Shown here one piece after another: positions 1 to 11,386 of a stretch of DNA of 64,000 bases. The position numbers were made by a program, and so were the translations under genes. The notes below the pieces were generated by a model that searched no databases, was not told where the DNA came from, and saw only the letters and a program-made list of their open reading frames with translations. This DNA is from Dactylonectria macrodidyma. Lineage: Eukaryota > Ascomycota > Sordariomycetes > Hypocreales > Nectriaceae. Numbering within the stretch: the stretch's first letter is position 1; the number at the start of each line of letters is the position of its first letter. The stretch is taken from positions 62,001 to 126,000 of the forward strand of contig JAGMUV010000023.1 of assembly GCA_020744425.1 (NCBI GenBank), read 5' to 3'.

Positions 1-215
1 TTAAGCACCTTAAAGAGGGGGGTAATGTGACGGGAGCGTCTGGAGTGCTGGACCCAGGGTGGGGTCGATATATAACTAGGACGTACGGAGCAGGCTACAC
101 GGACTATTAACACGTCCACGCGTTTACGCGCCTACCCGCTTTCTCTTTCCTCTTTATCGTAGTATTCTTACAATACAGTAGCATTACTTCTTGAGTTGAT
201 CTTATACGGCCTGTG
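1..215 (+). mobile_element. Gypsy-type polypurine tract and start of 3' LTR
   Basis: A purine-only run (AAAGAGGGGGG, 12-22) is followed by TAA and then a TGTGACGGGAGC segment starting at 26. This is the arrangement at the 3' end of an LTR retrotransposon, where the polypurine tract primes plus-strand DNA just before the LTR. A TATATAAC box at about 70-77 and a pyrimidine-rich stretch near 140-155 fit a U3-R-U5 layout. Base composition is normal here, unlike the AT-rich DNA that follows from about 220. The right edge is not certain, because I see no clean CA end or target duplication. The coding part would lie left of the window. Confidence 0.5.
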
Positions 216-224
216 ATAAGTGTA

Positions 225-1850
225 TTATATTAAATATTTATTATAATATTTATTTTAGTCTTTAATAAGTTAAATTATAATATAATTAGAATTATAAAGA
301 GTTAAATTATAACTTAGAATTATAATAAAGTAATTTAAAATATAATAAACCTTTATAAGGCTTTTATTATATAATGATTTTGCCTTTTAATATTTAGCTT
401 TTCTATCTAGCTTTTCTAATAATATATCTTAAAGGGTTAAATAGGATAGTAAGGCTTGTACTCTAATGTAATAGAAACTCTAGTCATTCTGAGTTATTAT
501 TGCCTTAAGCTTGGGTTTTAGGCCCTTATACTATTATTTACTATTAATTTTTTTTTTTTTTAACTATTTAACCTCTAGCTCTTCTCTAAGTGTGCACTAC
601 TAAGGACTATAACTTTAATAAAAAGAGTATAATAATTATTAAAACTTAAGTTATTAAAAGTATAAAATATATTATATTAAATATTTATTATAGTATTTAT
701 TATAAATTAGTTAAATTATAAAGAGTTATTTTTTAATAATTTAAATTATAATATAATTAGAATTATAAAAAGCTAAATTATAATATAAGTATAAATTAGA
801 ATTATAATAAAGTAATTTAGAATATAATAAATATAGAGCTTTTATAAGGCTTTTATTATATAATGATTTTACTTTTTAATATTTAGCTTTTTTATTTAGC
901 TTTTTTATCTAGCTTTTTTATTTAGCTTTTCTAGCTATTTAATATATTTTAAAGAGTTAAATAGAATAGTAAAGCTTATATTCTAATATAGTAAAAACTC
1001 TAGTTATTTTAAGTTACTATTACTTTAAGCTTAGGTTTTAAACCTTTATACTATTATTTACTATTAATTATATTTTTTTTAAACTCTTTAATCTCTAGCC
1101 TCTTTCTAAATATTTACTACTAAGGACTATAAATTTAATAATAAATATATATTAAATATATAAATAATAACTTTATTATTTAAATAATACAAGTATAAGA
1201 ATTATACTTTAGAATATAGCTTAAAAAAGAAAGAAATAATTATAAGAATTAAAGCTAATAAAACTATAGTTTTTTTTAAATAAAAAGTTATATAATATAA
1301 GCTAAACTAGCTTTTTAATAAGAGCTTACTAAGTAATTACTAAGTGAATGCTTATATACTACTTTATACTTACTTTTAAATCTCTTATATAATACTTTAA
1401 TAAATTAACTCTTATAATTAAGTTAAATTATAATTTAAAATTATAAAAAGTTAAATTATAACTTAAAACTATAATAAGCTTAAAATATAATATATATAAA
1501 GTCTTTATAAAGCTTTTATTATATAATAATTTTACTTTTTAATATTTAGCTTTTTTATTTACTTTTTTATCTAACTTTTTTAATTATTTAATATATTTTA
1601 AAAGGTTAAATATAATAATAAGGCTTAAACTTTAATATAATAAAAACTCTAGTTATTTTAAATTACTATTACTTTAAGCTTAGGTTTTAAGCCTTAAATT
1701 ATTATTTATTATTAATTATTTATTAATTTTTTAACTATTTAACCTCTAGTCCCTCTCTAAGTATATACTACTAAGGATTATAACCTTAAATAAAATAAGC
1801 TTTATATTTAAAATTTATATAATATTTTAAGTTAATTCTATTTTTAATAC
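225..1850. repeat. AT-rich RIP-degraded block with three tandem copies of one repeat
   Basis: This stretch is almost free of C and G and has no coding potential. Three copies of the same unit can be aligned by eye: cores at about 403-619, 907-1140 and 1568-1794, each preceded by a CTTTTATTATATAATGATTTT-like stretch at about 355, 846 and 1508. Spacing between copies 1 and 2 is about 491 bp, and between copies 2 and 3 about 662 bp. The extra 171 bp matches a separate LTR-like element at 1241-1416. Differences between copies are overwhelmingly C/T and G/A, as RIP produces. A much less mutated copy lies in the opposite orientation at 54236-54456. Confidence 0.8.
1241..1416 (+). mobile_element. 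RIP-degraded copy of the ~165-176 bp LTR-like element
   Basis: It starts TATAAGAATTAAAGC and ends ATTAACTCTTATA. It matches the cleaner copy at 60287-60454, which starts TGTAAGAGTTAGAGC and ends CTAACCCTTATA, along its whole length, once C-to-T and G-to-A changes are allowed for. Its length equals the extra spacing between the second and third tandem repeat copies, so it was probably inserted into that array. No coding capacity. A solo LTR or a short inverted-repeat element are both possible. Confidence 0.6.
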
Positions 1851-2586
1851 TACTGCCTTCATGCCCTGCGCTAGATAGAACGAATTGTTAACTTAAAATA
1901 AAGCATATAGTAAGTATCCAAGATAGCCTACGATTGAAAACAAGCCGACTGACGTTTTCAAAGCCGCCTTTAATGGCCGATTAAAAACTATCGCTCATTT
2001 TTAGATTACTTAGATACTGAAGAGCAAGGTCTGGTTGCTGGTTCCGGTTCAACTGAGTGCGAGTCGCTAGTGGCATTGTCTTGGAAACTTCGTGGAAGGC
2101 GTTTGGGAATGCAAAGTGCAAAATAGGTGTGCTGCATAGGCGCCGCGCCGTCAAGGGCGCTGCGCGATAACGGTGCAGTTCTGTCTTGCTGAACTAGTCT
2201 TGCGGGAACACTTGACACGGGACTCGACATATACTTGTTGTGTTTGTCAGTAAGCTTTGGCAACGACACTTGGCGAATTTCCATGCTAATTGAGGTCTGC
2301 CTGAAAAAGTAGCTGGGCCGGTTGGACTTGAATTCCCTTCTCTTCTTTAAACATGACTACAGTAGGAAGGAGATTCCTCAACTCTGGCCTCTTCTCCCAG
2401 AGATCATCGAAGCAGTAGCTATCCACGAATCCATCAATCGCGATGCTCTAAATAGCGAAGGTCCCATCCCGATTGTCGGTTATTCTATTGGGGTTGTAAC
2501 CATGCCGGGAACCATTTTGCCCGTTGTATATGGCGGCGTTGTGATGGAAACGTCTCAGCTATGGTTTCTTCTTGTTTTCGAGACAT

Positions 2587-2900
2587 TCAAGCCTGTATCA
2601 CTGTCATCGCACAATCGAGATCGAGGGAGCTTGACTCGAGGGACAAAGTCGTGTTGCCGACCGACACATTCGTAACTGCAGTTCCAACAATGACAGAGTA
2701 TGAGCCTAAGTCTGGGCTCCAAGTCACGTCGGTCCAGTCACCACTACTAGATTCGCCGCCCTGTTCCTGTGAGAGAAAGGGGATCTTCACGTTTCCCCAG
2801 AGGCCCATAGCGTTTGTCTCGGGTATTCCTGGTATCAACAACAGAGCATTATACCAGTTGGCGAGAAGAGAATCCTCGAAGTCCCCCATTTCGTGGATAT
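2587..2900 (-). pseudogene. Relic of a fungal hypothetical protein gene
   Basis: The minus strand stays open for about 105 codons with balanced, protein-like composition. It contains DSLLANWYNALLL, LWGNVKIPFLS and a downstream LESSSLDLDC block, and ends at a stop at 2587. The composition suggests an extracellular or membrane-anchored fungal protein, but I cannot name the family. There is no start codon context or continuation on either side, and the upstream part of the same open frame runs antisense through the transcription-factor relic at 2930-3267. I take it as a fragment left by rearrangement at the edge of the AT-rich block. Confidence 0.4.
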
Positions 2901-2929
2901 CCCCAGAGTATCCATAGCCTTTTATTGCT

Positions 2930-3267
2930 TGAGATGGGCGCCTTTTAACGGCAGGAGAATCCCCGCACCGCAATACATCGAAGCCTTGGAAAGTCGTCTT
3001 CAGCGCTCCGAGTCGCTGCTTCACAAATTTATGCCCGATGTCGACCTGGCCGACCCCAATCTCGATCCAGCTATCCAGCAAGAATTCCACAACCGCGAAA
3101 ATGTCCGCTCAGGGTCCAAAGCCCGGCAAATCCATACGCCTCAAAGTCAACATTCTTCGCATGTTCACATTGCTCAGCCCGACCACCACAATGAAGCTCA
3201 CCTCACTTCTATGATTGATTCCATCGGCCAGCTCGAGTTGCCCCGTATTGAAGTGTATGATCAATGA
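2930..3267 (+). pseudogene. Fragment of a Zn2Cys6-type transcription factor (linker/coiled-coil region)
   Basis: The frame reads RRIPAPQYIEALESRLQRSE and then FMPDVDLADPNLDPAIQQEF, ending with SMIDSIGQLEL and a stop at 3267. The pattern YIEALE-RLQR-E followed by an acidic linker and a short SMI-SIGQL box is typical of the region just after the zinc cluster in fungal Gal4-type regulators. Neither the six-cysteine cluster nor the large regulatory domain is present nearby in any frame, so this is a remnant of one exon. The factor cannot be identified further. Confidence 0.5.
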
Positions 3268-3289
3268 GGGTTCTATTTTGGGATGAAGG

Positions 3290-4377
3290 TGCGATCCAAG
3301 CACACAGAGGAGTGACTGAGCGCCGAGAGGCGAGAAGGCCCAGACAAGGAGCAAAGAAACGCCGAGCGGATTGAAGAGGCATAGCTTGAATCGAGTGTGA
3401 AGTGTAGCCCCGACCCTTCGGCTTCCCACCAGCTGTTCTAGTGTGCCCATCGTCGAACCCTTCTCCAGCTTCCCTCATCGCGCGATTTCGCAAACGAAGC
3501 GGCTGACCGTGGAGGCAAAAAGAATTGGGAACAGGGTTGCAAGCTACCGACGGTTACTTAGACACGATAACTGAAGGAGGAACTGGAAAGCACTGACGAC
3601 TGTTATGGCATTTCGCCACCTTGCAAAAGCCTGTTCATTTACGTCCGACGCATCAAGATGGAAGACGGCTATGGCGAATTCTAATAATAGAAGTAGTTCG
3701 TTACAAAAGTGGAAAAGTCGAGGCCCTGTTTGACAAACCGAGGGTGATTGTCTTGGATATCGTTGGACACCTGCGTTAGGCTATCATCACCAGTACCGGT
3801 CTCGATCAACAATATGGCGTTCAAGCCACCTTGGTTTTGATGGTTGGGATTGAGCCTTCTTTCACCGTTGGCTCACTGTCGGCTTCAGCTGGCGATTCAT
3901 TTTGAGGAACCGTTCGGTAGCGGGCTGATGAAGAGGAAGAAAGGGGAGATGGAGTGGACAGGGGTTGCACCATGGGTCAGCAAAGAGGTCTGCTGCTATC
4001 ATTGCAAACAATGCAATTGATGAGGAAAGAATTGGCAGGGCAATGCAGACCGGGCTTTTCCTTTCATGCCGCTCGACCTCAGCCCGATTTTCCAGCCCCA
4101 AATGTCCTTTATAGCATTCTGCCTTGGCGTTGAATGCCACTGTTGCACAATGTCATGAGCAGATGCGATCTGCGTGGAAAGACTGTGATAACTTGAGACT
4201 GCTGTTTAGGAAACTTCCATAAAGAATAGCTAACTTATATTACTTCAAGGCTTGGCTTCAGCTACTCCCTTGCCTTACCCAAGAGAGATTTGAAGGCATC
4301 ACTCCTAAATAATACAAATTGATGTATATTTTTTTATAAAATTTAAGAAATTACTATTTATATTTACTTTAAACCTG
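3290..4377. other. Intergenic, no supported gene
   Basis: Only short overlapping open frames on both strands, without recognisable domains or splice structure. From about 4220 composition falls to AT-rich, and 4300-4375 is nearly pure A/T, resembling the RIP-damaged DNA of the window ends. A small repeat relic probably sits directly downstream of the next gene. Confidence 0.5.
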
Positions 4378-5949
4378 TTACATATGGAGCTCATCTGACC
4401 GAGTGGTTAAAGACCGATGGAGTCCTTGGTAACCGGACACAGGGCTTGAGAAATCGCTCACAGGTGAGACGATATCCGCAAGGCTCGATCGAGGTGAGTT
4501 GAGCTGGAAGGAAGCCCAAGAAGGGTGGACAACGTCCTCTTCTTGATGTGCTCTATTTTGTTGGTTCAACTGGTCTTGGTTTGAGGCCACCCAAGCAACA
4601 GTGCCGTCAGCAATATCGTGCTCGTCAGCGGCGGTCATCGTGCTCGTCGTTGTTGGGAGCATGCTGCCTCCGATATTGACGAGGCGAGGTCCCTGGTACC
4701 ACCATTGGTCCTCGAAGCCGTTGTCGACTGTGACCAAGGCTGCAGCTAAGGACTGCATCTCTCGTACCTTGCCCTTATCGCGGTCGCTAGGATCAGACCG
4801 ACGTGAGGACTCCGGCAATGTTTCTGAGAATTGTGGCGTGCTTCGTCGTCGACAACCTTGGTCGTCACTATCCTCGTTGTCATCGTCGGCATACCCCATA
4901 GGAAAGGTCCAGGAAGACCATGGCATTCCATCCTCGCCTAGTCGAAATTGGTTTGGAGTTGCTGGGAGTGCTTTCCATATTTCAGCTTCATGTGTGGGCC
5001 TCTGATTTCGTGGCAGATTGTTGGCCACTGGATTGGTATATGAAGGTTCCGGGTTAGTGTCCCAAGGACTACTATTGAGGGGGGGAGGAGCGGAGCTTCC
5101 ACGCTCATGAGAACTTCTGCTATGTGTGCGCGACGTTCGTTGAGGGTGCAAGGCTTGCCACTGATGGGTTTGAGGATATGTTTGTTGCTCCTGCTGTTGC
5201 TGTTGCTGGATTGGTGGAGCCACAACTACGACCTCCCTGGGGAAATGCGGTTGCTGTGAATTTTGAGTAGGTACATGGGTTTGATAGTATGGTTGGACTT
5301 GGGCTTGAGGTTGAGGTGGTTGGTGATATGTGATGGAATTGGTCAAGTAGTTCGTGTTTGAGGGGGGGAGTTGTCGCGGGAATTGGTTTGCTCGATCTCG
5401 CATGTTTTTGGACATGTAAGTGAGTTGGCGATTTCGAGGATTGTGTCGGGGTGTCCACGCAACCCCGAACTCGAAATGGACGTAAATGGCAGGCCGCTCG
5501 GCCATAGTGACGACGCCGGGAAGGAGATGATCGTTGACGAATATGTCCGGGGGGGATCGAGATGGGGTAGCACTAGAGTGAGAGCGCGGACGTGGTTGAT
5601 GCTGAGACGCGGAAGTTGATCGCGGCCGGAGATGTAGGTCGACAGATAATTCTCTAGTGAGGTGGATCGTATTGTGTGAGGAAGATCCCGAAGCCGAGGC
5701 CGAGACAGGATCGGAGGCGGGGGCGGAGACGGGGACGGGGACGGCAGCGGAGGCCGGAGGTAAGGATGCTGAGAGCGGCGGGGCCCGGGGAAGATGCGAC
5801 GTGGAGTAATATGGTGGGGATATTGGATGCAAAGATGACGGCGGTAAAGATGAAGAGGAGGAGGACGGCAGCAGAGAAATTGGACGAAGAGAAGTCGAGG
5901 ATGGATAGCTGGCCGAGTGGAGGGATTGAGTAGCCCACCTCGTGCCCAT
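4378..5949 (-). CDS. Low-complexity Ser/Pro/Gln-rich protein of unknown function
   Basis: A long minus-strand frame encodes about 523 residues from the ATG at 5949. The frame stays open to about 6138 but has no ATG there, so an upstream spliced exon is possible. A later ATG at 5505 (MAERPAIYVHFEFG) is another candidate start. The first 150 residues are a Ser/Pro/Ala tract; the middle has a glutamine run (IQQQQQQEQQ) and many Pro/Asn/His residues. The C-terminal third is more ordered, with WKALPATPNQFRLGEDGMPW and DQWWYQGPRLVNIGG. No catalytic domain, signal peptide or membrane segment is clear, and I do not recognise the family. The stop codon lies exactly where the AT-rich tract begins, so the true C-terminus may have been cut off. 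Confidence 0.5.
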   Translation of the reverse strand: MGTRWATQSLHSASYPSSTSLRPISLLPSSSSSSLPPSSLHPISPPYYSTSHLPRAPPLSASLPPASAAVPVPVSAPASDPVSASASGSSSHNTIHLTRELSVDLHLRPRSTSASQHQPRPRSHSSATPSRSPPDIFVNDHLLPGVVTMAERPAIYVHFEFGVAWTPRHNPRNRQLTYMSKNMRDRANQFPRQLPPSNTNYLTNSITYHQPPQPQAQVQPYYQTHVPTQNSQQPHFPREVVVVAPPIQQQQQQEQQTYPQTHQWQALHPQRTSRTHSRSSHERGSSAPPPLNSSPWDTNPEPSYTNPVANNLPRNQRPTHEAEIWKALPATPNQFRLGEDGMPWSSWTFPMGYADDDNEDSDDQGCRRRSTPQFSETLPESSRRSDPSDRDKGKVREMQSLAAALVTVDNGFEDQWWYQGPRLVNIGGSMLPTTTSTMTAADEHDIADGTVAWVASNQDQLNQQNRAHQEEDVVHPSWASFQLNSPRSSLADIVSPVSDFSSPVSGYQGLHRSLTTRSDELHM

Positions 5950-6139
5950 CCTTTGAAGGAGGCGGCGACTGGGGTTCCAGGCGAAGTAGCGGCCAAAATG
6001 CTCCGTAGGTGGGGGACCGAAGCTCAAGTGGGCGGGGAGAACGGCTGGGGAGCGAGTTTGGAGCGCTGTATTTATTGTAGGATTGGAACTTTGACTGCTT
6101 TCGGCCGGTGTGTGGAATGCGAGCACCTGGTTCGCCACC

Positions 6140-9043
6140 CAGTCTGGTCTGGTGTTCAGCTAACCAGTGTCGGAGAGGCGAGGAGACCAAGCCAAAGATA
6201 CGGAGCTTTGTAGCCCGTCGATCGGGTTTTGTGGAGTGATTTGGGGAGTGGCGGCTCTGGAATGGATCTTGCGGTGGTGGGCCGTCAATGATATGGTCCA
6301 CAAAGCCTGGTGGTCTTGTGTGGTCTCTTCTGATCCCCCGTTGATTATCACCAGAGACCAATGCTTTTCCTTTCGTATGGGTTCTTGGGGAGAGATCGGG
6401 AGGCCGGGGAACAGAAGATATTTTGTTGGCGGGTAGTTACAGTGTTTGCTTCTCCGAAAGGGAATGGCATGGTCGAGTCGAATAGACAAGGCGAGATCAG
6501 TGGCCAGTGGCGAAGTAGTCGGCCGGCCTCTCTGCAATGATTAAGTGAGTGAGTGGACGAACGATCGAGAAGAAGACCAATGACTCGGTTGAGTCAAGGC
6601 TGTCCCAGCGGCTCCTTTTGCCTCTTTTTCTCTTCTCCCTCTTTGATCTCGAAGCAAAACATCAGCCCCAATCAAATTTCCCACAACCTATGAATTGACT
6701 CACCACCCAGTCTGTCAAGCCCAGTTAACGGTCAGCAGCGTAATAATTAGCCACTAACTGGTGCTGGTCGTTGTGGCGGAGAAGGGGGCGTCGCGTGTGG
6801 TGTCAGTGCTCAGCTGAGGTCGGCGCTTGTCATAATAGTACAAGTTTTGGCGCATGTGCCCTGGGTATTGCTGGGCTGCTCCGCTAGTACCTTGTTAATC
6901 AAGTCAGGCTGGCTGTGGCGAAGGGCGAAAGATGACTGTTAATCAGAGCGCGGGCTTCGCTTGTCCCTTATTTTAGACTGCAGCGGAGGCGGCAGACGGT
7001 GATGCTGGGACGTCTTGCTTCTTGTGAACAAGGACAATTGGTATTCTCCTTCGTTCCCGCTTCTGGACCGATCACTTGGTCGTATGTTGACTGTCGGCTC
7101 TCTCGTTCGATTTGATTCGTGCTTCGTCGACTCGAAGATGTGTATAGCTAAACATGCACAAGTAATGTAGAAAGGGAGAAAGTAGAACAGGAAGAAGAAT
7201 TATCAGGGAAAGCAGAACGGGAGAAACAATCATCAGGCGAAAATGAACTAGACAGCAAATGTGAACCGACTACGTATGTGCAGTACTTGTGTATCTATTC
7301 AGGCTACGAGGGTGCGCACTAAGTTCCGGGAGGGGAAGGGGGAACATGCTCTCCAGGGTTCCAGGGAGATGAGCGCCAGACAAATATGGGATGACGGGTG
7401 GCAGACGATGGATCTCTGGAGCATCAACCGACTCTTGACAAATGGGCCGGGGAGTGGAGGGTCCCAGGCGTCGATCCTTCCGAAGGGGATCTACTACGTG
7501 GACGGAGACAATTGCATGTTTGAAGGATTCTTGCACCTCTACCCCGTACGGAGTACCGTGATTAGTGATTATTAGCTCTAAGCTCTGAGCTTTGAGCTCT
7601 AAGCTGGCTTCAACTGTGCTGAGATGAGACGCAACTGCAGGCGGCACCTATTAATCCAACGTCATATCCATCACCCACACCCATACCTTAACCTCGTTCA
7701 TCTCATTATCTCAGCACAAAGTTCCAAATGATGAACTTGGTATTATTAGTGCCCGTCCCTTGCCGTTGTAAATGCCCTTGACGTGAGGACTAAGCTGTGG
7801 GGGGCATCATGTGGCTGTGTTGCCTCGATTGTCAAGGGTGCCTAACCCTGACGACTTCATCGCCGCATCCTTCGTAAAAGGACCACTGCCGCACTGCGTA
7901 CGAAGGACATGGGCTCAGGCTCTTTGCCCGTCTCATCTCAGAAGGGGGACGGCTGTCAGGATTGTCACAGGAGGGCTTCATCTTATCCCCTCAAACAAAA
8001 CAAAACAAAAACACGGACACCGGCTCAAACACGCCACACCGCACAACCAACATGCATAGCCATCGCCGATGTCCTGTATTAATGAATGCAGCTTTCATCC
8101 GAGTCTATTCTGCATTGCTTGCCCATTCTTGTAGTGCAATACTAAGTCGTTTAGTCCACGCTACCATGCGAGTTCGGCTGCATCTGTGCGCCACGGAATC
8201 GGCCTCATCTCCTACGCATGAAAACCAGCGCCAAGTCCCCGAACAGACTCAAGCATTTTGTCTCATTGACGCTCGCCTTGGGCAAGGAATGAAAATCCCA
8301 CCAAAATGGCGCAGAAGGCGGGTACATTGGTGGAGGGAAGCGTCTGGCTCTCCCTCGCCCAGTGTAAAAGACACTCGCATCCCCTTGATCCACCCTGAGA
8401 TACCTATTCTTAGCAACTCATCATCTCCCAGAACTGCGACTCCGCCTTGCGCTACGCCGTCAGCAATCATTTCTCTTCCTCCAAGCCCGCCCCGCCAAGC
8501 AGCCCATTCTCAGTCTCGCAACTTCACCCTCGCCAGATTCGACGGTAGGTGGGCGAGATAGGGTTTTAGGTCTTAGACGAGGCATTCTTTTGTCGGTATC
8601 GGTCTCGCGGCTAACCTGGAACTGAAAAGACTTAGAAGGGGCTGAGTGGGAATCGTCAAACACTTCATTCCTTTCCCCTTCTTAGTCAGTTTCGCCCCTT
8701 ACTCACTTTCATGGGGAAGTTATTGCCCTCGGGCTCTCGCTCATACCCTTCATGGTGAGTGACTGAGATGACAAACTTGTACCTTGATGTGAGTGCAAAG
8801 GGGTGTGTTTCTATTCACAATAGAAGGGCTTTCAAACTCCGAATCCAAACAAGACCATGAATCGCCATACACAACTAACAACTGCAACAAACCAAGGACG
8901 ACGAAGGCGGTTAGTGAGACAGATTCATCCCCGTGGTCGCCGAAGCACTAGTTAGCGATTCATTTGCCAACACTGCCAAATCGATCGTCTCCGTTCGCAC
9001 TCCTGCTGCCTCGACTCGCCACCTCGGCAGTATTGATGCCGCA
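6140..9043. other. Long gene-poor stretch
   Basis: Nearly 2.9 kb without a convincing gene. Open frames up to about 200 codons (for example plus strand 7962-8561) are rich in Arg, Ser and Pro, lack family motifs and overlap others on the opposite strand. The interval separates the 5' end of the low-complexity gene from the 3' end of the RTA1 family gene. It could hold a long leader, regulatory DNA or a non-coding transcript; the sequence alone does not decide. Confidence 0.4.
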
Positions 9044-10287
9044 TCATACCAGCTCGGCACCTGACTTGACTCTCTCTTCGCTTTCCGGTACGCCTTGGTC
9101 ATGTGTCTCCCAGAACCTATCCTGCTTCGACTGGCCGCTCAGGATGCCCCGGATATCAAATGGGTCTACGAGAGTCAGCCAGAACGGCCTGGGGTCCTTG
9201 AATCCTGGGCCATCCACCTCCGTCACGCCATCCTGCGCCAGATAGATCTTGTTGCTCTTCGGTAGGTACCGCCGGGGGTGCCGCACGTTAAACATGAGCA
9301 CGTTGATAAGCATAATGGCTGCCTCGAAAACGTAAAAGAACCACTCGTAGCGAATGATGGGTGACATAGACATGGGGTCGAATCCAGGCCCTATGCGAAG
9401 CTTGGCCACCCCAAAGTACTCTACCACGCGGAAGATGGTGCGCGCTAGGATGAGGCAGATACTGACATAGAGCGTCAGCAGCGGGCTGCTTAGGCGGTCG
9501 TTCTTGATGCCATTGGCCAGGCACCTGCGATGGAACACAGCGGTCAGGGCGATGAACAAGACAGCCACAACGATCTGGAGAAGCAAGGACGTCTTGATAA
9601 GGGCGTGGCCCGTCTCGATCTCGCTGTCGGTCAACGATTGATTTGCCGAGTACGATGCACCCCAACCGTTTAGTGACTCGATGACACCTGAGATGAACCC
9701 GAACGTCGTCAAGACTCGCCCGGGGTGGAGGGGTGAGTGATACGGGACATAATAAAGGATGCGGCCAAGGATGTGGTAGTTTTGTAGCTCGAGGAGGGGC
9801 CTGTGCCCGCCGTCAGCCAAATGACTCAAGGTTTGATGATAGGTACTTAGGTAGCGGAGTGCAACTTACGGGGCAGCATAGATAATGCAGACGCTAGCAA
9901 TATAGATGTTGAGGTTGTCATAGTGGTAGGCTCCATATGTACGAAGGGTGAACCCAACCGTGAAGAGCAAACAACAGAATGGAAACAGTATCGTCAGTTT
10001 CCAGCACCTATACCTTCTATATACCCGTTAGGACAATGGCGAGTCATGGAGGGTATCCTGCTATTGGTATAGGTGACTTACACACACTGCCAGACATGAA
10101 AAGCCCCCGATGCCAAGAAGGCGAGGAGGAAGAAAATGGCCGCCCCTTTGTTGGGGGCATAGAAGAAGTAACTCCCGTCAACTATAATTTAACTGACTGT
10201 CAATCACTGTAGGTTTCATGGTTCTAGCCGGGGAGGGAGGTATCTTAATAGAGTACATTGAGACTTACCGTACTTGCCATTCGACAT
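9044..10287 (-). CDS. RTA1 family seven-helix membrane protein
   Basis: Four exons (10269-10287, 10082-10181, 9870-10007, 9044-9800) with GT-AG introns give 337 residues starting MSNGKYVDGSYFFYAPNKGA. The family signature is plain: YGAYHYDNLNIYIASVCIIY, then APPLLELQNYHILGRILYYV and HPGRVLTTFG, followed by further hydrophobic helices and a hydrophilic C-tail. RTA1-like proteins are fungal integral membrane proteins of the lipid-translocating exporter group (Rta1, Rsb1). Members have been linked to resistance to sterol-active compounds and to export of sphingoid bases; the substrate here is not predictable. Exon 1 encodes only six residues plus one base, and the phases of all three introns agree with the family alignment. 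Confidence 0.9.
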
Positions 10288-11386
10288 GATTGTGAAGATC
10301 GCCGTCGGTCGAGCGTCGGTTATGTATTGTATATCGTTCGTGTTAGGAGTGTTCAAAACAAGGACGATGTGGAGTAACAAGTGCCTAACTTCGACGCAGA
10401 ACATAGTGCAGTCCCCTTTCTCTCGCCAGGAACCGGGAGACCAAGTCCCTTAAATAATGGTTCATAGTCCAGCAAAAGAGCATCACTATCTGATTAATAT
10501 TTCACATCATCTGGCTCACGACCAGCCCTTCGATCAGCCCTGTGGTGTATGAGCCAATCGCGTTGTCGTGAAGAATACGATCCATCACAAGTGGGTCCTG
10601 ACAGATCAGCAACGTGTGTCACTTTCGCAGGTCCTGGTGTATCGACCAGCATGGAACGGGTGTGGATGTACCTTTGGCTAATCTTCTAATACTTAAATCG
10701 CATCTCTCGTATCCGTCGGGTTTCGCGAAACGGCGGCACTGATCTGCAGTTATTTCAAGATTCTCATCAAGCCCAACCACAAGGCAGCTGCCTTTTTTCC
10801 TAATCTGGCATCATTGCACGAATGGCACGCATGTATCCTGCGTGGTTTTCCACCTCCACCTGCCAAAGTCGGCGCCTGTAATAATCCAGTTTTGGGTACT
10901 CGTCCGTCAAGTGGCATCTCAACAACACAATACACATATGCACCCTGACACGGCACAGCACGATGGCACCGACAAATACGTAACAATAGTGAGCAAAGTT
11001 TCTCCCGCTGGATAGATATTTCGTCTTTACGATATTCACACCAGTGCCCGAAATAGAGCACGCATAAAACCCCAATCTGAAACAATGAGCCTCCCTTCCG
11101 AACTCGCATCCGACTGTGTCCATCCGCATCCCATCGTCAAGCGCGGGTCACATCGCCAGGTTCAATGGTAACCCATCCCGCATTAGTCCTGGAGCAAATA
11201 CCCATTAGAGGACTCATCGGTAATATCCAACGCCAGCTAGTCGTGTTCCCCGGCCCAGGCATGCTCCGTTGGCTCAACTCGTACAACTTACAACACGTCA
11301 GTTCGGTACATCACCTGGTCATTCCGATGTCTCCTATCTTACATTTCAATGTTACAAGACGAAGTAAGCTTTTGCGAACTTCTTAA
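10288..11386. other. Intergenic region between the RTA1 family gene and INP1
   Basis: It carries the promoter of the RTA1 family gene on its left and the 3' side of INP1 on its right. Short open frames on both strands overlap one another and show no domains. No RNA gene or repeat was recognised. Confidence 0.4.

Noticed and set aside
5654..6361. 235-codon minus-strand frame with a hydrophobic segment
   Set aside because: It overlaps the longer low-complexity frame; the apparent membrane helix arises from reading Ser/Pro codons in a shifted frame. A spliced combination cannot be excluded.
7962..8561. 199-codon plus-strand open frame
   Set aside because: Composition is basic and Ser/Pro-rich, without any family motif; it is overlapped by frames on the other strand and has no splice context.
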